Part shown: positions 7,991 to 16,158 of the stretch, piece by piece
How positions within the stretch are numbered: position 1 is the stretch's first letter
Layout: every line of letters starts with the position of its first letter
NCBI RefSeq assembly: GCF_004364435.1
Contig: NZ_SOCT01000017.1
Location: forward strand, 1 to 57,298
Direction: 5' to 3'
Source of the DNA: Pseudomonas sp. LP_7_YM
GTDB lineage: Bacteria; Pseudomonadota; Gammaproteobacteria; Pseudomonadales; Pseudomonadaceae
DNA: 57,298 bases
Position numbers and translations under genes: made by a program
Notes under the pieces: generated by a model
What the model saw: only the letters and a program-made list of their open reading frames with translations
What the model was told of the DNA's origin: nothing
The model's database searches: none

Positions 7991-10051
7991 CTAAAAATCT
8001 TTACAGAGCCGCAGCGCGTCGTAGATGGCCGCGTGCGTATTGCGCTGCGCCACGCAATCACCGATGCGGAAGAGCAAATAGCCATCGCCTGGCTGGCTCA
8101 ACGAAGGCTGTGGCTGGATGGCGAACAGGGCGTCGATGTCGATCTGGCCCTTGTTGCGCGAATCCTGCTTCAGACCGTAGTACAGCTCTTCGTCGGGGCG
8201 CACGCCGTTTTCGATCACCACCTGATCGACCACCCGCTCCTCTTTGGCGCCGGTGTATTCGTTCTCCAACACTGCCACCAGCTTGTCGCCTTCGCGGTAG
8301 ACCTTCTCCAGCATCATGTCGCCGGTCATGATCACTTCTTTGGGGTACATGCTGCGGTAGTAGGTCGGAAACGACGTACCGCCAATGGCCACACCCGGCT
8401 TGATGTCATCGGTGACGATCTCGACCTGGCTGCCCTTGTCGGCAATGAAGTCGGCGACCGACATACCGGTGAATTCACAGATGGTGTCGTAGACCAGCAC
8501 GTTCTTGCCCGGCGCCACCTTGCCATCGAGCACATCCCAACTGCTGACCACCAAGCCCTCGGCCGCGCCCCAATGCTCGTTCTGCTCAAGGTATGGATGA
8601 CCGCCGACGGCCAGCACCACCACATCGGGACGCAAATCCAGAATGGTCGCGATATCCGCCGCCGTGCCCACGCGCAGATCGACTTTCAGGCGCGCCAGCT
8701 CCAGCTGATACCAACGGGTGATACCGGCAATCTGGTCCCGCTGTGGCGCTTTCGACGCCGTGGTGATCTGGCCGCCAATCGCGTCCTTCTTCTCGAACAG
8801 CGTCACGTCGTGACCCCGTTCGGCAGATACCCGCGCCGCTTCCATCCCCGCAGGGCCGGCACCGACGATCACCACTTTGCGTTTGACGCCGGTGGTTTTC
8901 TCGATGATGTGCGGCACGCCCATGTATTCGCGGGAAGTCGCAGCATTCTGGATGCACAGCACGTCCAGGCCCTGATACTGACGGTCAATGCAGTAGTTGG
9001 CACCCACGCACTGACGAATCTGGTCGACCTGCCCCATCTTGATCTTGGTGATCAGATGCGGGTCGGCAATGTGCGCGCGGGTCATGCCGACCATATCGAC
9101 GTAACCGCCTTCGAGAATACGCGTCGCCTGGTTCGGGTCCTTGATGTTCTGCGCGTGCAAGACCGGCGCCTTGACCACCTCCTTGATCCCGGCGGCCAGG
9201 TGCAGGAACGGCTCCGGTGGATAACTCATGTTGGGGATAACGTTGGCCAGGGTGTTGTGCGTGTCGCAACCGGAGCCCACCACCCCGATGAAATCGATCA
9301 TGCCGGTCTGATCGTAGTACTTGGCGATCTCCTTCATGTCTTCGTGGCTCAGACCGTCCGGGTGGAATTCATCACCGCAGATACGCAGGCCCACACAGAA
9401 GTCAGGGCCGACTTCCTTGCGCACGGCTTTGATCACTTCCAGCCCGAAGCGCATGCGGTTCTCGAAACTGCCGCCCCATTCATCGGTGCGCTTGTTGACG
9501 CGCGGGCTCCAGAACTGGTCAATCATGTGCTGGTGCACCGCCGACAACTCGACACCATCAAGGCCACCGGCCTTGGCACGGGCTGCAGCGCTGGCGTAGT
9601 TGCCGATCACGCGCCAGATCTCTTCCGGTTCGATGGTTTTGCAGGTTGCGCGGTGGACCGGCTCGCGGATGCCCGACGGCGACAGCAAGGTCGGCCAATG
9701 GTCGCCATCCCAGCGGGAGCGACGGCCCATGTGGGTAATCTGGATCATGATCTTGGCGCCGTGCTTGTGCATGGCGTCAGCCAGGTTCTGGAAATGCGGA
9801 ATGATCTTGTCGGTCGCCAGGTTGACCGACTTCCACCAGCCTTGCGGGCTGTCGATCGCAACGCTGGAGGAGCCGCCACAAATGGCCAGACCAATGCCGC
9901 CCTTGGCTTTCTCCTCGTAGTACTTCACGTAACGGTCGGTGGTCATGCCGCCATCAGTGGCGTAGACCTCGGCGTGCGCGGTACTGAGGACGCGGTTGCG
10001 GATGGTGAGTTTGCCGATCTGAATAGGCTGAAACATTGCTTCGAAAGCCAT
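7991..10051 (-). CDS. dgcA: Dimethylglycine demethylase subunit DgcA, FMN/FAD oxidoreductase
   Basis: A 686-aa enzyme of the trimethylamine dehydrogenase / 2,4-dienoyl-CoA reductase family. Residues 1-370 form an old-yellow-enzyme-like FMN barrel (FQPIQIGKLTIRNRVLSTAH at the start; HQHMIDQFWSPRVNKRTDEW). A cysteine segment (CVGANYC plus a later LCIQN) sits where the family binds a 4Fe-4S cluster, although the usual second cysteine is replaced. The C-terminal part is a dinucleotide-binding domain starting VVIVGAGPAGMEAARVSAER (about 390). It removes a methyl group from dimethylglycine to give sarcosine, with electrons passing through DgcB and ETF. It follows the DUF5943 gene by 15 bp. Confidence 0.93.
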   Translation of the reverse strand: MAFEAMFQPIQIGKLTIRNRVLSTAHAEVYATDGGMTTDRYVKYYEEKAKGGIGLAICGGSSSVAIDSPQGWWKSVNLATDKIIPHFQNLADAMHKHGAKIMIQITHMGRRSRWDGDHWPTLLSPSGIREPVHRATCKTIEPEEIWRVIGNYASAAARAKAGGLDGVELSAVHQHMIDQFWSPRVNKRTDEWGGSFENRMRFGLEVIKAVRKEVGPDFCVGLRICGDEFHPDGLSHEDMKEIAKYYDQTGMIDFIGVVGSGCDTHNTLANVIPNMSYPPEPFLHLAAGIKEVVKAPVLHAQNIKDPNQATRILEGGYVDMVGMTRAHIADPHLITKIKMGQVDQIRQCVGANYCIDRQYQGLDVLCIQNAATSREYMGVPHIIEKTTGVKRKVVIVGAGPAGMEAARVSAERGHDVTLFEKKDAIGGQITTASKAPQRDQIAGITRWYQLELARLKVDLRVGTAADIATILDLRPDVVVLAVGGHPYLEQNEHWGAAEGLVVSSWDVLDGKVAPGKNVLVYDTICEFTGMSVADFIADKGSQVEIVTDDIKPGVAIGGTSFPTYYRSMYPKEVIMTGDMMLEKVYREGDKLVAVLENEYTGAKEERVVDQVVIENGVRPDEELYYGLKQDSRNKGQIDIDALFAIQPQPSLSQPGDGYLLFRIGDCVAQRNTHAAIYDALRLCKDF

Positions 10052-10066
10052 GACACGGTCCTCGGC

Positions 10067-10597
10067 TTACAACGGTTTTACGACAAACAGGCCATCTTCG
10101 TGGCCTTCTTCCGATCCGCCGTAAACCTGCTCGGCGACAGTACGAACGGAGCTGCCTTTGGCCGCCAGGATCTGGTCCATGGCGCCTGCGAACCAGCCGG
10201 TGAACATGTAATCGACCTTACGGCCAACCTTGCCGTACACATAAACGAAGGCCGAATGCTCCAGCTTGACGCTGGCGGTGCCTTTATCCAGGTCGATTTC
10301 CTGGATCTTGAACAGGCCCCAGCCGCGCTGCGACAGACGATTCATGTAGTGCTCGAACACTGCAACACCCTCGATGCCGTGGCACTCGGCTTCTTTCTCG
10401 CACCAGTGCCAGGCGGATTTGTAGCCTGCTTTGTAAAGAATCTCGGCGTAGGCCTCGGCGCCCAATACTTCTTCGATGCCCATGTGGTTGTTGACGAAGA
10501 AATGCCGAGGCACGTACAGCATCGGCAGGGCGTCGGAGGTCCAGACACCGGTCTCGCTGTCGACTTCGATAGGCAATTGCGGGGCGATCTTGGCCAT
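10067..10597 (-). CDS. DUF5943 protein of the dimethylglycine operon
   Basis: A 176-aa soluble protein found at this position in Pseudomonas betaine operons, between the dipeptidase gene and dgcA. It resembles V4R-type small-molecule-binding folds (conserved GAMDQILAAKG near the C-terminus), but no catalytic motif is evident. It includes a Cys/His-containing stretch, SAWHWCEKEAECHGIEG, around residues 61-77. No function is established from the sequence; an accessory role in dimethylglycine oxidation follows only from gene order. The start (MAKIAPQLP) has a suitable upstream purine tract. Confidence 0.8.
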   Translation of the reverse strand: MAKIAPQLPIEVDSETGVWTSDALPMLYVPRHFFVNNHMGIEEVLGAEAYAEILYKAGYKSAWHWCEKEAECHGIEGVAVFEHYMNRLSQRGWGLFKIQEIDLDKGTASVKLEHSAFVYVYGKVGRKVDYMFTGWFAGAMDQILAAKGSSVRTVAEQVYGGSEEGHEDGLFVVKPL

Positions 10598-10677
10598 GGA
10601 AACTTAACTCCAGAAAAATTCGTTTGGATGTCCTCTCCGCGAACGGGAGAGGCAGACATTCAGTGATCGGGCAAGGG

Positions 10678-11655
10678 TTACTCGCCCCAGACATCGCCTA
10701 AAACACGAACCCAGTTCTCGCCCATGATCTTGCGCACCACGCGCTCGGGGTGGCCGCGCTTGAGCAGGGTTTCGGTGAGGTTCGGGAATTCACCGACGGT
10801 GCGGATGCCCAGCGGGTTAATGATCTTGCCGAAGTTGGTCAGGCGACGGGCGTAGCCCTTGTCGTGGGTCAGGTATTCGAAGAACTCCTGGCCGTGGCCC
10901 TGGGTAAAGTCAGTGCCGATACCGATCGCGTCTTCACCGACAATGTTCATTACGTACTCGATGGCTTCGGCGTAGTCGTCGATGGTCGAGTCGATACCCT
11001 TGGCCAGGAACGGGGCGAACATGGTCACGCCGACGAAACCGCCATGGTCGGCAATGAATTTCAGCTCGACGTCGGACTTGTTACGTGGGTGTTCTTTCAG
11101 ACCTGAAGGCAGGCAGTGGGAATAGGTCACTGGCTTCTTCGATTCGAGGATGACCTCCTCGGAGGTCTTGGAACCTACGTGGGACAGGTCGCACATGACG
11201 CCGACCCGGTTCATTTCGGCGACGATCTCACGGCCAAAGCCGGACAGCCCGCCATCGCGCTCGTAACAGCCGGTGCCCACCAGGTTCTGGGTGTTGTAGC
11301 ACATCTGCACGATGCCCACGCCCAGTTGCTTGAAGATCTCGACGTAACCAATCTGATCTTCGAAAGCATGCGCGTTCTGGAAACCGAACAGGATGCCCGT
11401 CTTGCCCAGTTCCTTGGCCTTGCGGATATCGGCGGTATTGCGCACTTGAATTACCAGATCGCTGTTTTCGCGGATCAGCTTCTGGCTGGAGGCGATGCTG
11501 TTGACGGTCTGCTGAAAACCTTCCCACACCGACACCGTGCAGTTGGCCATGGTCAGTCCGCCTTTGCGCATGTCCTCGAACAGCTCACGGTTCCATTTGG
11601 CAATGATCAGCCCGTCGATAACGATGCTGTCGGCGTGCAATTCGGCTGGGCTCAT
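10678..11655 (-). CDS. Membrane-dipeptidase-family metallohydrolase of the betaine operon
   Basis: A 325-aa protein of the renal dipeptidase (peptidase M19) amidohydrolase family. Recognisable features are DGLIIAKW near residue 20, GFQNAHAFED around 95-105, CDLSHVGSKT and the late segment GEDAIGIGTDFTQGHG. It is the first gene of the dgc operon, as in other pseudomonads. Its true substrate in betaine catabolism is not evident here. The ATG at 11653-11655 (MSPAELHAD) is preferred to the upstream start at 11676 because AAGGGGA sits 7 nt before it. Confidence 0.87.
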   Translation of the reverse strand: MSPAELHADSIVIDGLIIAKWNRELFEDMRKGGLTMANCTVSVWEGFQQTVNSIASSQKLIRENSDLVIQVRNTADIRKAKELGKTGILFGFQNAHAFEDQIGYVEIFKQLGVGIVQMCYNTQNLVGTGCYERDGGLSGFGREIVAEMNRVGVMCDLSHVGSKTSEEVILESKKPVTYSHCLPSGLKEHPRNKSDVELKFIADHGGFVGVTMFAPFLAKGIDSTIDDYAEAIEYVMNIVGEDAIGIGTDFTQGHGQEFFEYLTHDKGYARRLTNFGKIINPLGIRTVGEFPNLTETLLKRGHPERVVRKIMGENWVRVLGDVWGE

Positions 11656-11746
11656 CAGGCTGTCCCCTTTGGTCAATCACGCGCCGAAACGTCTGCCGGC
11701 GCTTTGGGGCCAGCATATGCCTGAGGGTCGGATGAGCCGGGTGCAA

Positions 11747-11785
11747 AAACGACAGGGGAATTGCCGAAAGCGTCAAGAAACGACA
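11747..11785 (-). promoter_or_regulatory. TGTCGTTT direct repeat upstream of the dgc operon
   Basis: Two exact copies of TGTCGTTT on the minus strand (11747-11754 and 11778-11785) are 31 bp apart, about three helical turns, and lie 92-130 bp upstream of the dipeptidase start. This fits tandem half-sites of an AraC/GlxA-family activator. GbdR controls this operon in P. aeruginosa, so it is the natural candidate; the assignment is inference. Confidence 0.4.
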
Positions 11786-11826
11786 AAGGGGGGTGATGGG
11801 GCCGAAAGCGCTGCAGCTTCACCAAA

Positions 11827-12270
11827 TCAAAGGCGAGTACGGGACGGCATCGCCACTTGAGGTCTAGAAAATCTCCAAACGCCGCACAGATAGGATCTGA
11901 GCCGAAGCATACCCAACACAAAGAAAACCGATAAGGTCATGAAAAAGTGGATCAGGATTATGTATTTGAACGTTGGAGGAAATGCCTTTACCTGAACGGG
12001 ATCAATAAAACCATACTTCAGCATAGTCTTTGGCAGTAAAAAAATCGTGGCAACGGTTCCCAGCTTAGTTATTCCGTTCCACACGCCAGGCTGGCTAAAG
12101 AGTAAACTGGGATTCTTTATAGCTTCACAATTGCCAAGCAACTCGTCTATTTTATTTTTGAAGTAAAAAGCGAGAACCAACGTCTGCACTATTATTAGAA
12201 TGAAGGCGAAGGACGCAATCACGGCGACACAGCTTATATCTGCACTGCACAGATCAATGACTCCTCGCAT
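11827..12270 (-). CDS. Small membrane protein, divergent paralogue in the T6SS immunity array
   Basis: A 147-aa protein with hydrophobic segments near residues 13-37, 70-82 and 105-125. It shares the architecture of the two proteins encoded at 12483 and 13017: an N-terminal helix, a K-x-K-IDELL block (IDVLL or IDTLL in the others), a cysteine, a GTVATIFLLPK segment, the block FIDPVQVKAFPP (FIDLSQVAAFPK in the paralogue), and a last helix. It lacks the VVDHKVTFGGLG loop and has its own C-terminal tail, so it is the most divergent copy. Its start falls in DNA that resembles the FIDLSQ region of the decayed copy upstream, so the exact N-terminus is uncertain. Likely an immunity or orphan-immunity protein. 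Confidence 0.6.
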   Translation of the reverse strand: MRGVIDLCSADISCVAVIASFAFILIIVQTLVLAFYFKNKIDELLGNCEAIKNPSLLFSQPGVWNGITKLGTVATIFLLPKTMLKYGFIDPVQVKAFPPTFKYIILIHFFMTLSVFFVLGMLRLRSYLCGVWRFSRPQVAMPSRTRL

Positions 12271-12271
12271 A

Positions 12272-12385
12272 ACAAAAGGCTCTGGAGAGAGAAAAAATAA
12301 TTGCCAAGACGCCTACCCGCACTACGTCACCCATCACACCAAGCCCTAAGATGTAGCCTCATGATCGACGACAACTGAAAAAAGT
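12272..12385 (-). pseudogene. Decayed copy of the small membrane (immunity-like) gene
   Basis: Read on the minus strand this gap encodes SVVVDHEAT, then after a one-base shift GLGVMGDVVRVGV. This nearly reproduces CSVVVDHKVTFGGLGIMGDVVRVGV of the 13017-13406 gene, with a stop and a frameshift in the middle. It continues with LAIIFSLSRAFCYAR, weakly like the next paralogue segment. Both ends are missing. It is a fourth, inactivated member of the array. Confidence 0.7.
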
Positions 12386-12482
12386 AGCTGCGATGCCGGC
12401 ACTGGATCACTCAGTCCGGCTGCCGAATCAGTGCCAGCTACTATTCAATGGTTCTTCAACCCATATTGCTTCACACATGGGC

Positions 12483-12875
12483 TCACTTCCCCGATGGATG
12501 AATATCATAGAGGTACATATAAAATCGGAAAGCGACCAACGCAAGCGCAGCAATGAAAATCAGGCTCCAAGCACTCACAATCAAAAATCTCAGACCCGAT
12601 GGAAATTCCTGAACCTGCTCCTCATCAATGAAGTTCTTTCTGGCGTAGGCTTTGGGAATTAAGAGAATGGTGCAAACCGTTCCCACCCTTATCACATCCT
12701 CTATAAACCCTAACCCCCCAAACGTGGCCTTATGATCAGCTACAACAGTGCACCTCGACAGCAGCGTATCGATTCTCCGCCGTGCCACGCAGGTTGTAAT
12801 GACGAGGGTGATCAGACTGAGAAGAATCAATGCCATTACGATCGTAGCAACCAACCCCGAATCAATTATTCCCAT
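12483..12875 (-). CDS. Small membrane protein, second immunity-like paralogue
   Basis: A 130-aa protein closely related to the one encoded at 13017: RRRIDTLLSRCTVVADHKATFGGLG aligns with RHKIDVLLSDCSVVVDHKVTFGGLG, and FIDEEQVQEFPS with FIDLSQVAAFPK; both end YIYDI or LYDI followed by a short tail. Hydrophobic segments fall near residues 8-30, 63-75 and 98-120. It lies 141 bp after the first immunity-like gene. It is probably a duplicated immunity gene that may protect against a variant toxin; that role is inferred from context. Confidence 0.7.
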   Translation of the reverse strand: MGIIDSGLVATIVMALILLSLITLVITTCVARRRIDTLLSRCTVVADHKATFGGLGFIEDVIRVGTVCTILLIPKAYARKNFIDEEQVQEFPSGLRFLIVSAWSLIFIAALALVAFRFYMYLYDIHPSGK

Positions 12876-13016
12876 TCAAATGCAAGACCACATATCCATT
12901 GGCTGAGAGGCCAGTTACGGATTATAAGATTTGATCCATATACTCAAAATAACCAGTGTAAACATTAGCAACTTAGACGTGTCCGAACATGAGGGCGCCG
13001 TGTCTTGCCGTCCGAA

Positions 13017-13406
13017 TCAGCTACCGGGCTTGATGTCATAAATATACCCCCACAGCCTAAATAACATTAGCGCCGTCGCTACTACAACTGCAATGACCCA
13101 AGGGATAACAATCAGATATCGTAATTTTTTTGGAAAGGCAGCTACCTGACTTAGGTCGATGAATCCTTTTCTTAAGTAGAGCTTTGGAAACATAAAGATT
13201 GTACCGACCACGCCCACCCTCACAACGTCCCCCATTATGCCCAACCCCCCGAACGTCACTTTATGGTCCACAACCACAGAGCAATCAGATAGCAAGACAT
13301 CTATTTTGTGCCTAACACAGCAAGTTACAACTATGATCGCAACAAGATCCAACAATAACGGGACCATGATGATTAAGGCGATGAAGCCTGGTTCAACGTT
13401 CGTCAT
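13017..13406 (-). CDS. Probable T6SS immunity protein, small membrane protein
   Basis: A 129-aa protein with hydrophobic segments near residues 8-31, 62-74 and 98-121 and a conserved central loop VVVDHKVTFGGLGIMGDVV. Its ATG overlaps the effector stop by one base (TAATG), which suggests translational coupling with the toxin gene. That is typical of an effector-immunity pair. A membrane location fits protection from a membrane-acting toxin. I do not recognise a named family. Confidence 0.75.
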   Translation of the reverse strand: MTNVEPGFIALIIMVPLLLDLVAIIVVTCCVRHKIDVLLSDCSVVVDHKVTFGGLGIMGDVVRVGVVGTIFMFPKLYLRKGFIDLSQVAAFPKKLRYLIVIPWVIAVVVATALMLFRLWGYIYDIKPGS

Positions 13407-14377
13407 TACTCAATAGTCTCATAAAGGTAATCACCTATATTTTCTCCAGCGTAACTTCCTGCCTCACCGCCCGCCCACCCCATTGTCGCGCCTGTGATTA
13501 CACCGCACGCCAACGCTCCTGGCCCAGTTGTCAGCCCTAACACTGTTACGCACAACAAAGTCGCCGCAACAGTACTTAGTGAGCCTAGAAAAGCTGCCCC
13601 GCTCAAGCTACCAACCAGCTTCCCACCCTCAACATATTTAGCCTTCGTGCACTCATCCTCTCGCCCGGTAGAACATGCCGTTTTGATATCAATGGCTGTC
13701 GAGGCCGTGTCTAGCACAATCCCCACGTAAGCCCCCCTCTTGATCAGCTTCGACGCCCGGGCCACGCCCGCCAGCTTCTCGGCATAATTCCGGATCTCGC
13801 CCGTGTGCAGGTAGCTTTTGGTCGAGATACCGAGCATCTGTTTGATGGACCCGGTGTTACGCAGACCGGTGCCAAACTTGAGAAACCCTTTCAGCAACTT
13901 ATCAAGCTGGTCAAAGAGCTGGCGGCGTTTGGTGTAGAACAGGTTTCGCTCGATTACCGTACCCGATGTCAGGTACTGCTTGTGCAAGACGTCGATGCTT
14001 TCAAGCGTCTTTTTCACGTTTTCCAGATGTTTCTCCCAACCGTCAAGCGCCATATCGACACCGATGGAGGTAGTGCTGATGAGCCGAGTCAGGAACTCGT
14101 GGTTGGCGACTATGAAGTCGTCACCTCCTGCATCATTGTCTACCAGCGTTTGATGAGTGACGGCAGCCAGGCGCATAAGCTCCGCTTCTTCAGCCGTACA
14201 GGCGGCCGTTGAATCATCGCCAATGATGACGAGTTCACCGGCAACCACGACGTTGTTACGGATATGCGCATTGACTACATCGAACTTCTCCGCGAGGCGC
14301 CGCCCCAAGGGCAAGCTCGCTTTGATGGCCTGATACGTCTGCATACGCTCATTAACGAAACTGAAGGGCTGGGACAT
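13406..14377 (-). CDS. Hcp-linked T6SS effector, glycine-rich membrane-active toxin
   Basis: About 323 residues with no recognised enzymatic motif. Residues 1-210 look helical and charged. Residues 215-320 hold hydrophobic glycine-rich segments (GAYVGIVLDTASTAIDI; LVGSLSGAAFLGSLSTVAATLL; TTGPGALACGVITGATMGWAGG), which suggests membrane insertion. The gene begins 9 bp after the hcp stop, and Hcp-cognate effectors are usually encoded in this position. ATG at 14375-14377 (MSQPFSF) is chosen over the upstream GTG because GAGGGG sits 5-6 nt before it. The next gene overlaps by one base and is the probable immunity gene. Pore formation is inferred from composition only. Confidence 0.75.
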   Translation of the reverse strand: MSQPFSFVNERMQTYQAIKASLPLGRRLAEKFDVVNAHIRNNVVVAGELVIIGDDSTAACTAEEAELMRLAAVTHQTLVDNDAGGDDFIVANHEFLTRLISTTSIGVDMALDGWEKHLENVKKTLESIDVLHKQYLTSGTVIERNLFYTKRRQLFDQLDKLLKGFLKFGTGLRNTGSIKQMLGISTKSYLHTGEIRNYAEKLAGVARASKLIKRGAYVGIVLDTASTAIDIKTACSTGREDECTKAKYVEGGKLVGSLSGAAFLGSLSTVAATLLCVTVLGLTTGPGALACGVITGATMGWAGGEAGSYAGENIGDYLYETIE

Positions 14378-14386
14378 GAACACCCC

Positions 14387-14875
14387 TCACGCGTAAATTG
14401 TATTTTTGATACGGTCCCAGCCACCCGTCACGTTGCCGCCCCCACCACCATCGCTGCGACGCTGCTGAACGTAGTTGGTCTTGATACGCCCGTAATCGAG
14501 CTGCACCACTTCGCGAGGCACGCCGTCGCTCGCGCTTTGGGCATAGTCAGCGATGATCACTTCCTCGAGGACGATTTCATAATATTTGAGCTTGTCACCA
14601 CCGGCACGGTGTACCGCGATGGTCACCTTTGAAAAGTGCTGACCTGCACAGCTTGCCTGCAGCAGCTTTGCACTGGCGGCGTCGAGGAATTTAGAGAAGT
14701 TGAAGGTGGTAACAGTGGTTCGGCCTGACGAAGCACCGCCCGCCGAACTGGCCGTTGCCGATGCGCTTTGATGGGTGCCAAAGTTATAGCCGAGGATTTC
14801 GATCCAGTTCTTGTGCTGGTCGTCGAGGCTCTCACCCGGGATGCCGTCGAATTGGATAAACGCGTCAAGCGCCAT
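14387..14875 (-). CDS. hcp: Hcp family type VI secretion tube protein
   Basis: A 162-aa Hcp protein: MALDAFIQFDGIPGES opening, HKNWIEILGYNFGTHQ, a serine-rich loop (SATASSAGGASSG), FNFSKFLDAASAKLLQASCAG, FSKVTIAVHRAGGD and YYEIVLEEVIIADY. Hcp hexamers form the T6SS inner tube and carry small effectors inside the ring. A clear ribosome-binding site, CAAGGAGAG, precedes the ATG. No other T6SS structural gene is in the window, so this is an orphan hcp-effector-immunity module relying on an apparatus encoded elsewhere. Confidence 0.95.
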   Translation of the reverse strand: MALDAFIQFDGIPGESLDDQHKNWIEILGYNFGTHQSASATASSAGGASSGRTTVTTFNFSKFLDAASAKLLQASCAGQHFSKVTIAVHRAGGDKLKYYEIVLEEVIIADYAQSASDGVPREVVQLDYGRIKTNYVQQRRSDGGGGGNVTGGWDRIKNTIYA

Positions 14876-15211
14876 GAGTTCTCTCCTTGAGTTGCTTGAT
14901 CGTCATCGTTTACGAGCGCGTGTTAACAGCGCAGATTGAATCCTACATGAAGAAAACCGTCACGCGAACCCTCGACGGAAGTTTCAGAATTTTCTGCAGG
15001 ACGGTTGTCTTTTCAACGAAAACTCAACGCTGCAGCCCGGCCTAGAGCATTGGCTATCCTAAACCTGGCGAGCAAATGCGACCGCAAAATGGTCAAAACC
15101 GTCAACAAGCGACAACGGCTTACTTCGTACGGACGCTCCCCGCATTTGATAACTGTTCTTTGCCGCGCGCTTGGGCGAGAATCCTGAGCATCACTGAATC
15201 GGGAACCCCCA
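14876..15211. other. Intergenic region between hcp and the LprI-like gene
   Basis: This 336-bp divergent gap must hold the hcp promoter (minus strand) and the promoter of the LprI-like gene (plus strand). I see no strong palindrome, repeat or terminator, and no convincing small gene. Confidence 0.4.
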
Positions 15212-15622
15212 ATGAAGACGATTTTTCTGGCTCTGGCTCTATTGGCGACAGGCGCACACGCAGCGGCAAACCCCGACGCCACCCCGTGCGACGGCGTGGA
15301 CGAGGACAATGGGAAGCAGACCCTGGAGTGCTCGGTCTACAGCCGCGATACTGCGGTGAAACTGCTCGGTGAAAACTTCGGCAACCTGATAGAGCGTGTG
15401 AACACTCAGTACGGCGCCAACAAGGCCGAGGCCAATGATTTCATCGCCAAACTGAAAACCGCCCAGGACGCCTGGAAAATTCTGCGCGACGCCGACTGCG
15501 AGGTTGAAGTATTCCCGGCCAGAAAAGGCACCAAGGAATTCAACATCGGCCAAAACGATTGCACAGCGCGCACGAGCGACGAGCGGTCGGAGTATCTGGA
15601 TAGCATCCTGCAGGCAGAATGA
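15212..15622 (+). CDS. LprI-like (DUF1311-type) periplasmic protein
   Basis: A 136-aa protein with a Sec signal peptide (MKTIFLALALLATGAHAAA, cleavage near 18-19). The mature part has four cysteines, enough for two disulfides, with the typical spacing of lysozyme-inhibitor LprI family proteins (CSVYSRDTAVKLLG; DAWKILRDADCEVE; NDCTARTSDERSEYL). A periplasmic role protecting cell wall from lysozyme is known for the family, but is not certain for this member. It stands alone on the plus strand between the T6SS module and a DUF3010 gene. Confidence 0.75.
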   Translation: MKTIFLALALLATGAHAAANPDATPCDGVDEDNGKQTLECSVYSRDTAVKLLGENFGNLIERVNTQYGANKAEANDFIAKLKTAQDAWKILRDADCEVEVFPARKGTKEFNIGQNDCTARTSDERSEYLDSILQAE

Positions 15623-15670
15623 ATCACCAATGCGCTACCCTGATGCCCTTCACCAGCTCAAGGTAGGCAC

Positions 15671-16093
15671 ATGAACATCTGCGGCGTAGAAATCAAAGGC
15701 AGCGAAGCCATCTTCGCTGTCGCCACTCGCGCGTCCGGCGCCCTCGAACACCTGCCACTGGCAATCAAGAAGATAGCGCTGGAGGACGATGACGAGGCCG
15801 GCAATGTCAAAGCGTTCGCGCAACAGATCGCGACATTCGTCCGCGAAAACGGTATTGCCCACATCGCTATCAAGAAACGCAGCAAGAAAGGCGAATTCGC
15901 TGGCGGCCCGACAACCTTCAAGATCGAAACGGTTTTCCAACTGCTGGATGACTGCGACGTGGTGCTGCTCTCACCGCAGACCATCAATGCCCAGATGAAA
16001 AAGCACAGCTTCGAACTGCCTGCCGCGCTGAACAAATATCAGCATGAGGCGTACAAGGCGGCGTGTTCGGCGCTGATGAAGGGCATCAAATAA
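15671..16093 (+). CDS. DUF3010 family protein
   Basis: A 140-aa soluble protein starting MNICGVEIKGSEAIFAVA, with IKKRSKKGEFAGGPTTFK in the middle and a C-terminal helix ALNKYQHEAYKAACSALMKG. This matches the DUF3010 family of gammaproteobacteria, whose beta-strand start (GVEIKGSEAIFAV) resembles RNase H-like folds. No function is established. It starts 48 bp after the LprI-like gene and converges with the ATPase gene downstream. Confidence 0.8.
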   Translation: MNICGVEIKGSEAIFAVATRASGALEHLPLAIKKIALEDDDEAGNVKAFAQQIATFVRENGIAHIAIKKRSKKGEFAGGPTTFKIETVFQLLDDCDVVLLSPQTINAQMKKHSFELPAALNKYQHEAYKAACSALMKGIK

Positions 16094-16158
16094 CGCTGTC
16101 CTTGTTAACGCTTTGACTGCGGCAGGGTTACGGACCTCAAAATCACGCATGGGTGTTC

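Noticed and set aside
7895..10666. A 923-codon open frame on the plus strand opposite dgcA and the DUF5943 gene
   Set aside because: It is antisense to clearly recognisable proteins and arises from high-GC third-position bias; no family motif is visible.
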